Assembly: GCA_023374045.1 (NCBI GenBank) | Contig: CM041779.1 | Location: 144,399,485 to 144,463,484, forward strand | Origin: Limonium bicolor | Lineage: Eukaryota > Streptophyta > Magnoliopsida > Caryophyllales > Plumbaginaceae | Direction of reading: 5' to 3' | DNA length: 64,000 nt | In this document: in pieces, positions 23,650 through 34,321 of the stretch | How the letters are laid out: each line of letters starts with the position of its first letter | Position numbering within the stretch: the first letter of the stretch is position 1 | Notes under the pieces: model-generated | The model's input: only the letters and a program-made list of their open reading frames with translations | What the model was told of the DNA's origin: nothing | Databases searched by the model: none | Made by a program: the position numbers and the translations under genes

Positions 23650-24840
23650 ACTATACCTTACTGCTCGAAGAGGGAAGGGAACTTGGCACGCAACTCCTCC
23701 TCGAGTTCCCACGTCGCCTCACGCTCGGACTGATCAGACCCTGTACCTTAACCATAGGCTGTCTTGCTACGAAGCCGACGAGCATCCCGTGCTAGAATAC
23801 GGACCGGAACTGCCACATAAGTGAAATCATCTCTGAGTCGAAGCTGACCATAGTCAATCACATGGAAGGATCATGTAGATACTTCCTGAGCATCGACAAT
23901 GGAACACGTCATGCACTCCTGCTAATCTGGTGGCAACGCCAATCTGTAAGCCACCGGCCCAACCTCCCAAGCACCTCAAAGGCCCTACGAACCGAGGACT
24001 CAGCTTGCCCCGCTTACCAAAACGGACAACACCCCTAACTGGAGAAATCTTCAGATACACGTGGTCTCCCACCTGAAACCTCAAGCGGACGGCGCCTCTG
24101 ATCTGTATAACTCTTCTGCCAGCTCTGGGCAACCAACAAACGCTCCCTGATAGTCCTTGACTTTGTCCACAGCTCCCTGCACCAACTCAGGACCTACTAC
24201 TATCACCTCTCTCTCATAGGTCATCCCCAACAAATAGGAGATCTACAGCGCCTACCATACAACGCCTCATATGGACCATCCCAATGCTCGTTGGAACTAT
24301 TGTTTTAGGCGAACTCAATCATGTCACTGCTGATCCCCACTGCCCTCGAAGTCGAGCACCCACCCTCACATGTCCTCCAAATCTGATTCGTCCTCTCCGT
24401 CTGCCCATCTGTCTGAGGATGATAAGCCGACTAAAAGCCAAATTCGTCCCTAACGCCTTATGCAGGCTCCGCCAGAATCGAGATACAAATCTCGGATCTC
24501 TGTCCGAAACGATCGTCGCCGGCACACCGTGCAACCTCACAATCTCATCAACATACAGCCGAGCCCGGCGCTCAGGCTGAAGGTCTTCCTCACAGGCAAG
24601 AAATGAGCTGACTTCGTCACCGGTCCACAATCACCCACAACGCATCGCACCCGAAGATGTCCTAGGCAACCCCACAATGAAATCCATGCCAACGCTCTCC
24701 CATTTCCACTCAGGAACGGGAAGAGGCTGCAGAACCCGCAGTCACTGATGCTCAGCCTTCACCTGCTGACGGTTTGGCAACGAGCCACAAAATCAGAATC
24801 TCCCTCTTCATATTCGCCCACCAAAAGGATTCCTGAGATC
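23640..24840 (-). pseudogene. Integrase and chromodomain remnant, chromovirus A
   Basis: Integrase inserts the element's DNA; the C-terminal chromodomain guides it to chromatin. Visible in scattered frames: the zinc-binding part near 24,740-24,900, the core GVPATIVSDRDPRF with the second catalytic Asp (about 24,490), the segment GDHVYLKISPVRGVVRFGKRGKLSPRFVG without stops (24,000-24,090), and a chromodomain tail REATWELEEELRAKFPSLFEQ-like near 23,650-23,740 after a stop. Several frame changes separate the pieces, so no working enzyme is encoded. It resembles chromovirus B (51,232-52,242) in every segment. Confidence 0.8.
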
Positions 24841-26699
24841 CGGTTCATCTTCACCCCTCCTAGGTGTACAGAATAAGGGGCTCCCATGAGCCTCCTGCAT
24901 AATCTCCCGCCTAAGGTCGCCTCCTCTAGGCCACAAACTCTGCCCTGAGCGTAGACAATCATCACTGGACACAGAAAACTCTGACTCCTGCTCATCCCAA
25001 CTTCCCTCTTTGATCTTACACAACTCAGCATCAGCCTTCTGACCCTCTCTGATCCGCTCAATCAAAGTAGACTGGACCTGAATCGAAGCAATCATCCCAG
25101 CACGGTCGGACCGAACAACCCAAACCCCCATACGCTGAAGCTCAATAGCAGACCTCTGAACCCCTGACAACGAACAAGCAAGCCCAGGAGCACCCCTACG
25201 GCTCAAGGCATCAGCCACCACATTTGCTCTACCCGGATGGTAGAGGATCTCCAGGTCGTAGTCATGTAACAGCTCCAACCAGCGCCGCTGTCTCAAATTC
25301 AATTCCTTCTGCGTGAACAGATATTTGAGACTCTTGTGATCCGTGTAGACCTTACACGTCACCCCATACAAATAGTGCCGCCAGATCTTCAAGGCGAAGA
25401 CCACAGCAGCTAGCTCCAAGTCATGGGTAGGATAATTCTTCTCATACGGCTTCAACTGTCGTGACCCATACGCTACCACCTTTCCTGCTGCATCAGAACA
25501 CACCCTAGCCCTCTATGGGAAGCGTCACAGAACACTCAAAGCCCTCTGTCCCAGAAGGCAACGTCAAAATCGGAGCCGAAGTCAACCTCTTCTTCAACTC
25601 CTGAAAGCTCTCCTGGCACGCCTCACTCCAATCAAACTTGACATCCTTCCTAAGAAGACGAGTCAAGGGGGATACAATCTTAGAAAAGCCCTCCACGAAC
25701 TTCCTATAATACCCAGCCAATCCCAGAAAACTGCGCACCTCAGACACACTAGTGGGCTTCGCCCACTCCATAACTGCCTTAATCTTCTCTGGGTCCACTG
25801 ATATGCCATCCTTCGAAACCACGTGGCCAAGAAACACCACTCTATCCAACCAGAACTCGCACTTCTTCAATTTAGCATACAACTCCTTCTCCTTCAACGT
25901 CTGTAGAACCATACTCAGATGCTCCTCATGCTCCTCAGCACTCTTGGAGTACACCAAGATGTCGTCAATGAAACACAACTACGAAAGAATCCAAGAAAGG
26001 TTTGAAGACTCTGTTCATCATATCCATGAAGAACGACGGGGCATTGGTCAAACCAAAAGGCATGACCAAGAACTCGTAATGCCCATATCGGGTCCTAAAT
26101 GCAGACTTAGACACATCCTCGGCCTTAATCTTCAGCTGATGATATCCAGAACGTAAGTCGATCTTCGAGAAGACTGTCGCCCCTGCTAACTGGTCGAAGA
26201 GGTCATCAATGCGGGGAAGAGGATACCGGTTCTTGATGGTAACCTTATTCAATTCCCTATAGTCAATGCACAACCTGAAGGAGCCATCCTTCTTCTTCAC
26301 AAACAACACAGGTGCTCCCCATGGAGACACACTAGGGCGAATGAAGCCCTTGTCCAGAAGATCCTGCAGCTGCACCTTCAGCTCCTTAAGCTCTGCCGGA
26401 CTCATGCGGTAGGGAGCCTTAGAGATAGGCTGAGTCCTTGGCGCTAACTCAATAGAAAACTCCACCTCACGATCAGGTGGTAGCCCTGGCACATCGTCCT
26501 GGAACACCTCAGGAAACTCACACACAATGGGTATATCCTCCAACCGGGATCCCTCCTTAACCTCAGGTACAAAGCAGAGAAAAACCTGGCAGCCCTTCCT
26601 CAAGGAACGGACTGCCTGCATAGCAGACACCAACACAGGAGCACAAGGAATGGAATTCCCCACAAAAGCAAAACGGGTCTCACCCGGTCTATCAAACAC
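24808..26699 (-). pseudogene. Reverse transcriptase-RNase H, chromovirus A, frameshifted
   Basis: RT copies the RNA to DNA and RNase H removes the template. The piece 25,965-26,699 holds the first half of [34 protein letters not shown] with a catalytic Asp, and [13 protein letters not shown]. It breaks just before the active site, and 25,505-25,978 resumes with [11 protein letters not shown] (the YxDD box as FIDD), then [11 protein letters not shown] and [13 protein letters not shown] second break precedes 24,808-25,503, which gives RNase [20 protein letters not shown] and [10 protein letters not shown], then [15 protein letters not shown]. These residues are typical of Tekay/Del chromoviruses. 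The catalytic motifs survive, but the frame does not. Confidence 0.92.
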
Positions 26700-26719
26700 A
26701 ACCTCCTAGCTGCACAATC

Positions 26720-27123
26720 TATATGGGCATGGTGCTCTGCTAGCCAGTCCATGCCCAAAATCACATCGAAGCAAGACATAGCATAGGGATCAAATCAGTA
26801 GCAATTCCTATCCATATCACTGCCGGAACCGACTTACACACAGAATCAGTACAGCAGTCCTACCATCATAACCAAACTTACACAACAGACAAGTACAGAA
26901 CTAAGCAGGTAACCACTCAGAGAGAAAGACAACACACGGCTAGTACACAAATCCACATCACAGGGCCAGCAGACAACCCGAGACTACCCACTAAATCAGC
27001 AGACACAAAGGAGTGGGTAGCTCCTGAATCAAACAAGCAGAAAACTGGCTGAGAAGAGATCTGAAGAATACCTGACACTACTCGGCCTGAGTCACGGTCT
27101 CGCTCACCCGCTAGAGCGTACAC
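26720..27123 (-). pseudogene. Aspartic protease, chromovirus A, broken
   Basis: Cleaves the polyprotein in the particle. LFDSGATHSFVS carries the DSGA active site (about 27,010-27,050). The closing segment FDVILGMDWLAEHHAHIDC appears in another frame near 26,720-26,775, so at least one frameshift lies between them. A TAG just upstream (about 27,130) separates protease from the gag zinc knuckle. Confidence 0.85.
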
Positions 27124-27189
27124 ACGAGCCTAGGTCTGGGGCTTCTTCTGATCAGTCTTCTGCCCGGACCCTGAACCAGCACCTCGGCC

Positions 27190-28174
27190 CTCAGAACCGC
27201 CACGGCTACCTCCACCTCTAGCCTGTGGACACTGGGTAATGCGATGGTCTAGCGAACCACACTTGAAGCACGCCCCGGACTTCCTGTAGCACCCCGCCCA
27301 GGATGGAAACGGTCACACTCCGCGCACTTCTCACAGCAGGGGATGCTGATGAAGAAGAACCCGGTCTCCTCTATACTTCTTCTTCTGAGAAGAAGTCTGC
27401 TCACGCCTCTCGGGCTCCTCCACACGACCCTTCCTCTTCTGGTCCTTGCCCTTATCGGGCCTCTGGTCCCTCTTCTCATACCGCTGCCTAGCCTGCAGCT
27501 CAGACTCCACTACCAACGCCACATCGGCCACATCCCTGAAGGTCTTGTGGCGAAAAGGTGCCACAGCAGCTCGAATGTCACCCCTCAACCCAGCCTCAAA
27601 CTTCCTAGCCTTCCGGTTATCATCCGGCTCAGGCACAAACTTCGAAAAGGAAATAAACTTCCTCACATAGTCGTCCACAGACATCTCCTTCGTCTGACGA
27701 AGCCTCCCATACTCTACAATCTTCTGATCACGAAAGGTCGGGATAGAACTGCTGGTTGAAGCAGCCCCTAAACTGCTCCCATGTCCATGGGTGGGGGTAC
27801 TTCCCTTCGACCAACTTCCACCACTCCTTCGCCTCACTCTGAAACATGAAGGTAGCGAATCCGACTTTCTGATCCTCCTCACATCCCATGACCCGCAGAA
27901 GGTCCTCAATGGCAGTGATCCAGTGACTCGCCTCCTGTGGGTCGCCACTAGCATCAAAAGAAGGTGGCTTCAGCTTCAGAAACTCCTGAAGCGCCTTCAC
28001 GTTGTTGCCCCCCGCGTTACCGGCTCCTGCCGCCTGACCAGCAGTGGCCCCTACAGTCTGCAGCACCTGGGTCACCACCTGCTGCACAATCTCTGCAATG
28101 TCCCCCTGGGGAGCATCGCCTGCAGCTACACCACGTCCTGAACGTCGGGGATGCATATGAAGATACAACATCAA
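27190..28174 (-). pseudogene. gag: Gag with zinc knuckles, chromovirus A, frameshifted
   Basis: The 27,728-28,174 piece starts with a glycine/alanine-rich leader and then has FLKLKPPSFDASGDPQEAS and EEDQKVGFATFMFQSEAKEW, the Tekay-type capsid. After a frameshift near 27,735 the fold continues as FRDQKIVEYGRLRQ and MSVDDYVRKFISFSKFV, followed by a basic KR-rich linker. Two metal-binding motifs follow in other frames: C-x2-C-x3-H-x-G near 27,290-27,330 and CFKCGSLDHRITQC at about 27,229-27,270. It starts about 90 bp after the primer-binding site, as expected. Confidence 0.88.
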
Positions 28175-28265
28175 AATTTATCAGAAACCATCAAGCATCA
28201 AACAGCAGACCTTTCAGACACCCACACATGCAGACAAAACCCCACAGACACCAAAGAATGAGCAA

Positions 28266-28281
28266 CCTGGCTCTGATACCA
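28266..28281 (-). other. Primer-binding site, chromovirus A
   Basis: Minus strand TGGTATCAGAGCCAGG, complementary to the 3' end of initiator tRNA-Met and typical of chromoviruses. It starts minus-strand DNA synthesis. It is separated by 5 bases from the TGTTACA end of the palindrome, as a primer site is from a true 5' LTR. Confidence 0.9.
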
Positions 28282-28286
28282 CTAAA

Positions 28287-28472
28287 TGTAACACCCCATA
28301 TAGGTAACTGTCTAACAACCTAGCTCTCAAACCATCCAGGCTTGAAAACTAGCCACAACAGGCCTTCCACTTTTAAGCCCAAGTTAGGATTGAGGGCCTA
28401 ATGTGGCTAGTTTTCAAGCCTGGATGGTTTGAGAGCTAGGTTGTTAGACAGTTACCTATATGGGGTGTTACA
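28287..28472. repeat. 186 bp palindrome in place of the 5' LTR of chromovirus A
   Basis: The left arm (28,287-28,365) and right arm (28,393-28,472) are identical as reverse complements for about 71 bases from the tips, with a 27 bp loop. Ends read TGTAACACCCC and GGGGTGTTACA. The left tip faces the primer-binding site, and the right tip is followed by the GTTAC duplication. The sequence does not match the 3' LTR beyond the terminal dozen bases. Confidence 0.95.
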
Positions 28473-28477
28473 GTTAC
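28473..28477. other. Target-site duplication of chromovirus A, right copy
   Basis: GTTAC, equal to 21,650-21,654. Removing the insertion and one copy rejoins ...GAAG-GTTAC-AAACC..., continuing X internal sequence. Confidence 0.85.
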
Positions 28478-30878
28478 AAACCTGGCTGACATAGCGCAGA
28501 CGACGGTAAAAACTCATACAATTGTATACCGGAATAGGACTACGATGTAGTGCCTAAAGGAGAACCATTACATAGTAATCATGACAAATGTGTGAAAACG
28601 GGAGCGAGGATTAAGACATAAGAAAATAACAAGGGGTTCCCTCAGAAAGAGGAATGCCCTGATAAGTGGCAGTACTGTCAAAACAACAAGGAAACTGCTA
28701 AATGGTCAGTTATCCAAAACGAAAGGACAGCGAAGGAGTCCCGAGGACTACCAAGGATATAAAAGATTAGGAGGAAGTACAATTATTGACGCACGCAGTA
28801 CCGGTATCCCATCTTGCATGGCGCACTTGCTGTAGCAAGTGCTACCACGATTAAGATATACGGAAAGCCACCATGGCGAGATAGTAGAACGCTACAGTTG
28901 TAAAACATATTAATGCTGGATTGAAAATCCATGAGAACGAGAGGATGAGACCTTGGAAAGGCCGGGCGGCCTGACCATGATAAGATGAGTCGACACACCA
29001 GTCAGCAGGGAGGGAGCTGGACTTGGATGAAATACTAAATGGCATAAAATTTTGGCAACAGTACAACCTACTACAACAACAACAACAACAACGAGCAGTA
29101 CAGGTAAGAACACCAAACCCGAACCCTGAAGGGAAGAACCTAAGAGATCGCTCAATAATACGAGCAAAACAATATGTGGGCAATAACATACGAGGAATGT
29201 ATTACAAGATACGATGGGGACAGTTGACACAATGACTTCCAACAAGAACGGGGTAAGACTCCCAGAAAGAAAACTAGGAATACCGGTAACAACCATTTTT
29301 CGTTGAAGATGTGGTAAACCCGAAACACAGGGACATAAGGAATAAACGTAAGCAGTAACCTACTAAGGATTAGTGACATACAACCCCGACAGAGGAAAGC
29401 TCAGAAGACTACCCCCACAGAGCGGGCATAGTCGAGCTGAACAAACTGATGAACGACGGTTAGTATTGGTTGCCTACCTCATTAACACCCAAGTATGGTT
29501 AATCATTGATGGGTGGCGTAGTCAACAAATGTTGAACGAAGCATTAAGATGGAAGCATAAGATAACAGGATAAATATCCAACTGGGACACCGTACGGTAG
29601 ATGCCTAATACAAACCTAACCTTAATTGCTAAAAGATATAAGTCTGTTAGAACGATGGTATGTCGTAGACACTGATTAATCTCAGATCATCGAATGGACT
29701 TCTGTAGAGGAGAGCAGAATGCGGCAACATACCATGAAACCTGATACTACATTTAATATATAACCTAACGGTGGATAGTGTTCACAGCACCAGAAGCTTA
29801 AGAGGATAACCTACAGATGAGTAAGAGTACAAGTAATGAACTGAGATATTAAGCACTAAGAGCCTACGAGCCAAGCATGCTAACCACATCAGAGCCTGAG
29901 GCGTAGTAAGTTGTAAGAGAGCTTATTTAAGCCACGAAGGAACTACAATTCATAGATATGGATGGTTACCAAACCTATAACTTAGATTGTGGAAAATATT
30001 GCCAGAAAAGGGCACCAATGAGAACAATGAGATAGTACATTGTCAGGGGCGGAGAACGAACCATTCCTTTTAGGGTGGGGATACCTCTCCTTGTTGTAAG
30101 GCCATGAGTGGGAATAACCCCTCAAAAAGGGCTTTCACTTATTAGAGATATAATACGTTTTTGTTAGAAAACGGAAACTGTATACCTTGAGATTACCTTA
30201 GAACATACCAGATACACTTGAGTAATAAGGAAGGCTGTAGAGACAGACCCCATATCCAACACCCAGGATTTAAGAATCAGTAATCGTCAGAGTTAAACAT
30301 TGTGAGTGCACAACATGACAGGTCAGGTGACCAACGCTTAGAAGAGCTTGTGACTCAATGAATGATTTTTCAATAACCAGTTAAATTACTTGGAAACATA
30401 ACATCATAAAGGCTGGAAGAATGTGAGAGAAATTAGCCTACTTATAAACCTGAGATTGAAGCAGAACACCTTCATATTAAGATATAACAAAATTACAACA
30501 CGGTACGACAACTACTATACACCAAATTAGAGAACTCCCAGTGTGTTTACACCAGGAAGGGATTGAAATAAGATAAGACATCAAAATAAATGAGTAAGTA
30601 GTTGCACCATCAATGGGCAACATGGTAAAGGCCAACTACCACGGTAGCAGAGGTCATAAGGACAATATTTATATAAGGGGATTAAGTCATGGTGCGTAGT
30701 AAAGCAACCATTATGTATGAGCCGTCAAATACTGACACTGAGGCAATTAGATCTATGAATTGAGACTGATATAAGTGAGGGAATAAGATGGTAGACGAAC
30801 TGTGCATTGACGCCAGTAGTCTAAACCGTGTGAGGTAAGATTTTATAGGAAGCATAGTAGAACAAACTTGAGAAACAA
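28478..30878 (+). other. X element interior, continued; non-coding
   Basis: No protein-coding frame. Diverged reverse-orientation similarity to 36,950-40,487 is visible: GCATGGCGCACTTGC near 28,817 matches the reverse strand near 39,920, and phrases around GTATACC (28,535) and AAGGGGTTCCC (28,632) have counterparts near 40,185 and 40,105. A (CAA)n tract lies at 29,068-29,092. It ends at the LTR of the minus-strand X element. Confidence 0.6.
29068..29092. repeat. CAA microsatellite
   Basis: About eight CAA units in X internal DNA. The open frames across it on both strands are low complexity and not genes. Confidence 0.85.
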
Positions 30879-30970
30879 TGTAACACCCCGACTACCACCG
30901 TACACTTAACATCAAACTGCAGCGGAAAATTCAACTCATCACATTACTTATTTCAATGGTGTTACATGCC

Positions 30971-30992
30971 GTTAACCACCCACGTGGCTAAC
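30971..30992 (-). promoter_or_regulatory. G-box hairpin in the X-minus LTR
   Basis: GTTAACCAC, CCAC, GTGGCTAAC: the same 22 nt structure as 16,432-16,453, with one mismatch in the stem. It retains CACGTG. Confidence 0.5.
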
Positions 30993-32825
30993 AAGGCTAA
31001 TACATGTACTTTGTATCGGTCTGACGGACTAGATTCCCGAGCGACTACACGTTACATTTGCTTCCCTTACAACAACCCATATACTTTATACATTCCAACC
31101 ATACCGAGTATTTACAAACTAATGCCGATAACAATTTCGGTCTTACTACGCCTACAATGCTTACGCCATTTAAACGGCTACCCATGTATAAATCTACCCC
31201 GTCCTACTCTCGAACGGCTTCCAGCTCCTTGTACCTGAAATAGAAAGGAGAGAAAGGGTGGCCCCCAAGGGGCTCAGCACCTTTGCTGGTATTGTAATCC
31301 CGCAGCCCGCATGCTACCGGGCCACGCACAACTAATTGTCGTCTTAGCATGCGATTGATTATATTTAAATCATGCATGCAACTGTAAACACACAACACAT
31401 AACATTTCATCTCAATGGGCTCAACAAACGGATAATACCTCCTTACTTGATGAGTCACTCATGGTATTCATTATCCCTAGAGTGTTCCTCTCTAACGGAG
31501 CTACTTCCTTAATAGACGACACTTACCCTTAAACCAGGTTATCCTTAAACGCCTCTTGTCACAAACTGGGATTCATTTCCATGATCCACACACTCCATAT
31601 CTTACAACATATCACATTCCTCACATAGCAAAAACAACACACTTTTCTCGTTTCGACGTACACATGTAACATCGAATTCATTTTGAACATCTAACATAAC
31701 ATATCATAGCATAGCAAGGGAAATTGCCCAGCACAATAACAACACAAAACACCATAAGATCGGTTCACACAAGGAACCTTCCACCATAGTTAGTATACAG
31801 AGTGAGCCTAGAGATTATTGCCAATCTCATGCTAAGCTCGTTACCAACCTCGTTACCGTCCAGTTATATCGAACGGTTAACTTAAGCCCAAGGTGAGTCG
31901 GATTTAGTAATCCCAAGCACACCGAAATAACATTTGTATGCCCCTGTGGCCCGACGTGAGTCAGTAAACTAGCTTTGGATAAGCTAAGGGAAGGTTGAAA
32001 CCAAATTGGAATACAACCTATACATACACCAAGAGAGCCGAACCGGATATGACATCGACTCCCGTCCTCACACGCGTGGCCGGAACATGACCGGACTCCT
32101 CACCCCCCCATTAGTACATATATACTTATAAATAAGTAGTTAGAGATCCATTATGGAGCCTACGACATCCACCCACCATACGGTATCATAACCGAGTTAA
32201 GCACACAAGGGAGGTTCACACACTTGCATACAACAACAATATCCAACTAACTCACACATAGCCGTGGTTAGAACGTTCCCAAGGTTTGGGTCGTTAACTC
32301 CGAATACCGATCTCTCACGTGTTCCTAGTTCTAGTTAGCTAAGGTTTAACACTTATTTGAGGTTAAACGGTATCGGAGGCCAGATGCGCCACATAAATGA
32401 ATTACTATAAACTCATTACATGTTTTAATCTTACAAGGTTGCAAACACTCAGAAAAACATATTGGCATACAAGCCGGTGTAATCCGGTAGGACACAGGTT
32501 GCAAGAAAACCATACCTGTCACCGGAGTCCACTTTACCATGTCCACTTGTTCCTCGAGCAGTTCTCGAACAGCTGATAACATTACATGTACTTTTATTAA
32601 CATCGGGGTAGCATGATTATTAATGTCTAATGCTTATAATTTTTCCCCGTTATCTTAGTTACATAACTTCACTTTTTAACTTGTTTACTTTTACACTTTA
32701 ATACATCTTTTCCCCCACTAAATTGTCATTATCACCCACCTAACATGTCTTAAACAACCTTATAACTTCATTACTAATCAATCCCCATCATTACATATCA
32801 TTTTATAACCATAAATAACATTTGG

Positions 32826-33160
32826 TCTGACCGACCTTACCGACCGACCTTACACAAGGTCGGTCCATTCCAGAACACATTACCGTCAAAAATTCTTCTC
32901 CGACCGACCTTGCAAGTTCGGTCCACAAGGTCGGTCCATTCCAGAAACAATTCTCGTACAAAAGTTTAGACACGACCGACCTTGCAAGTCCGGTCCCAAG
33001 GTCGGTCTATTCCAGAGACTTAATCCGTACTAAAAATATAAGCCCGACCGACCTTGCAAGTCCGGTCCCCAAGGTCGGTCCGTTCCAGAAACTCTTTCCG
33101 GTAGTGTAAACTGAGCTCGACCGACCTTGCAGGTCCGGTCCCTAAGGTCGGTCGGCTCCA
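32826..33160. repeat. 72 bp hairpin array, CCGACC type, five units (X-minus LTR)
   Basis: Units start near 32,829, 32,901, 32,973, 33,044 and 33,118. Each reads CGACCGACCTTGCAAG, TCCGGTCC, then AAGGTCGGTC and TTCCAGAA. Outer arms pair (GACCGACCTT with AAGGTCGGTC), and an inner CTTGCAAG is itself a palindrome. The sequence is related in motif, not in detail, to the X1 array. Confidence 0.92.
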
Positions 33161-33328
33161 GAACTTGTTTCTAAAATCCCATTTGACTCCAAACTTCACC
33201 TCATAGTGCCCTAATATTTTCTAACCACATTTGGCACTTCAAACACACCTTTAGCCATGTACTAAACTCCTTAAATCACACACCAAAACCATCTTACCAT
33301 ATTCATACCTTAAACAACATTTTTAGAG

Positions 33329-33512
33329 TGGTCCGGGACTTGGTCCATACCTTAAGTCCCGGACCAATACTTACAGAGACCCTCGGCTGTTTTTAATAGG
33401 GTGGTCCGGGACCTTGTACTCACCCCAAGTTCCGGACCAAGACAGTCTTCCAACTCTCGGCCTGTTTTTCATGTATGGTCCGGGACATCTTCCAATACCT
33501 AAGTCCTGGACC
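33329..33512. repeat. 72 bp hairpin array, CCGGGAC type, three units (X-minus LTR)
   Basis: Units at 33,329, 33,401 and 33,475: GTGGTCCGGGAC, gap, GTCCCGGACCA-like. Spacers carry CTCTCGGCCTG-like sequence, the reverse complement of the CCGAGAGTG spacer in X2. It is therefore the same array type as 19,205-19,470, inverted with its LTR. Confidence 0.9.
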
Positions 33513-33995
33513 TCTGTAACAGAATCCCAAATTTGACAATTTCAAGTCTTGTTTCATCTATTCTCTTCATCCACAGATTACCCAAACTTCATACATGAAC
33601 TTAGGCATATTCTAATACCCAAAATATCACTTTGATTCACCTTTAAACATTGTCCAATTTATCACTCATTTTTCTTATAAATCTCTTAACACTTCCTAGT
33701 TCACCAAACTCCTTTAAAACACTTTGAACTCCTTATACATTTTCCAAATTTTGCCATAACTTCTCTTGTATATTCTCACATCCAAACACCTAGGTGTTTA
33801 CCTTATTTCATTCAAGAACACCTAAACCATCAAGAACACCATCACACACAAGACTTCACCAAATTTACACTACATCACAATATAGTGCACAATTTAAATT
33901 GCTTGGCACTTAGGCCCTTAAATAACATGGCTCTTAGGCCCTTAAATTGCATAAACCATAAACACTGAATTTCCCACATAAATAATGCCTTTGAC

Positions 33996-34321
33996 CTGCA
34001 AATACACCCAACAATACATATGCCCTTAATAAACTCCTTGAGAGATTTCACTAGGTCATTCACCTTTGGCTCCTTAGATCATTTTAACAAGCAATATAAG
34101 CTCACTTCTCCTAAGGCATTATACCACATTAGGTTAGTATATTTACCTCTTTTCCACACAAACTTCTTTCTTGTTTCCTTATAAAACCGGTAAGGTATTT
34201 GATTCCTTGTCAACTACTAAACAATATACAAGCAATGAAATGAGTATACAAGCTTCAAGCTTAAACTCATTGTAAACCCTAGGTTTACATTGTTTCAAAA
34301 ACATTCGTGTAGTTGTTTTAC
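33996..34321 (-). other. Candidate GT-AG intron in the X-minus LTR
   Basis: Minus-strand donor TCAAG/GTAAAAC and acceptor TATTTGCAG/GTCAAAGG, 326 bp, matching the X1 intron base for base at both sites. Confidence 0.5.

Larger units (their letters stand above)
21655..28472 (-). mobile_element. Chromovirus A: Tekay/Del-like Ty3/gypsy element with abnormal 5' end
   Basis: On the minus strand, from right to left: a 186 bp palindrome (28,287-28,472), primer-binding site TGGTATCAGAGCC (28,266-28,281), gag with zinc knuckles, protease, reverse transcriptase, RNase H, integrase, chromodomain remnant, hairpin plus polypurine tract (23,615-23,649) and a 1,957 bp 3' LTR. GTTAC flanks both ends, so the whole is one insertion event into X internal DNA. 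The right end, where a second 1.96 kb LTR is expected, holds only the palindrome. The coding part has at least six frame breaks and several stops, so the copy is dead. Confidence 0.9.

Noticed and set aside
27343..27759. Plus-strand open frames over chromovirus A gag and pol
   Set aside because: They are antisense shadows; the minus-strand translation has the recognisable domains.
28287..28472. Independent MITE inserted next to the primer-binding site
   Set aside because: Not fully excluded, but its inner tip sits exactly where an LTR should end and its outer tip touches the element's own GTTAC duplication; a MITE would need its own duplication.
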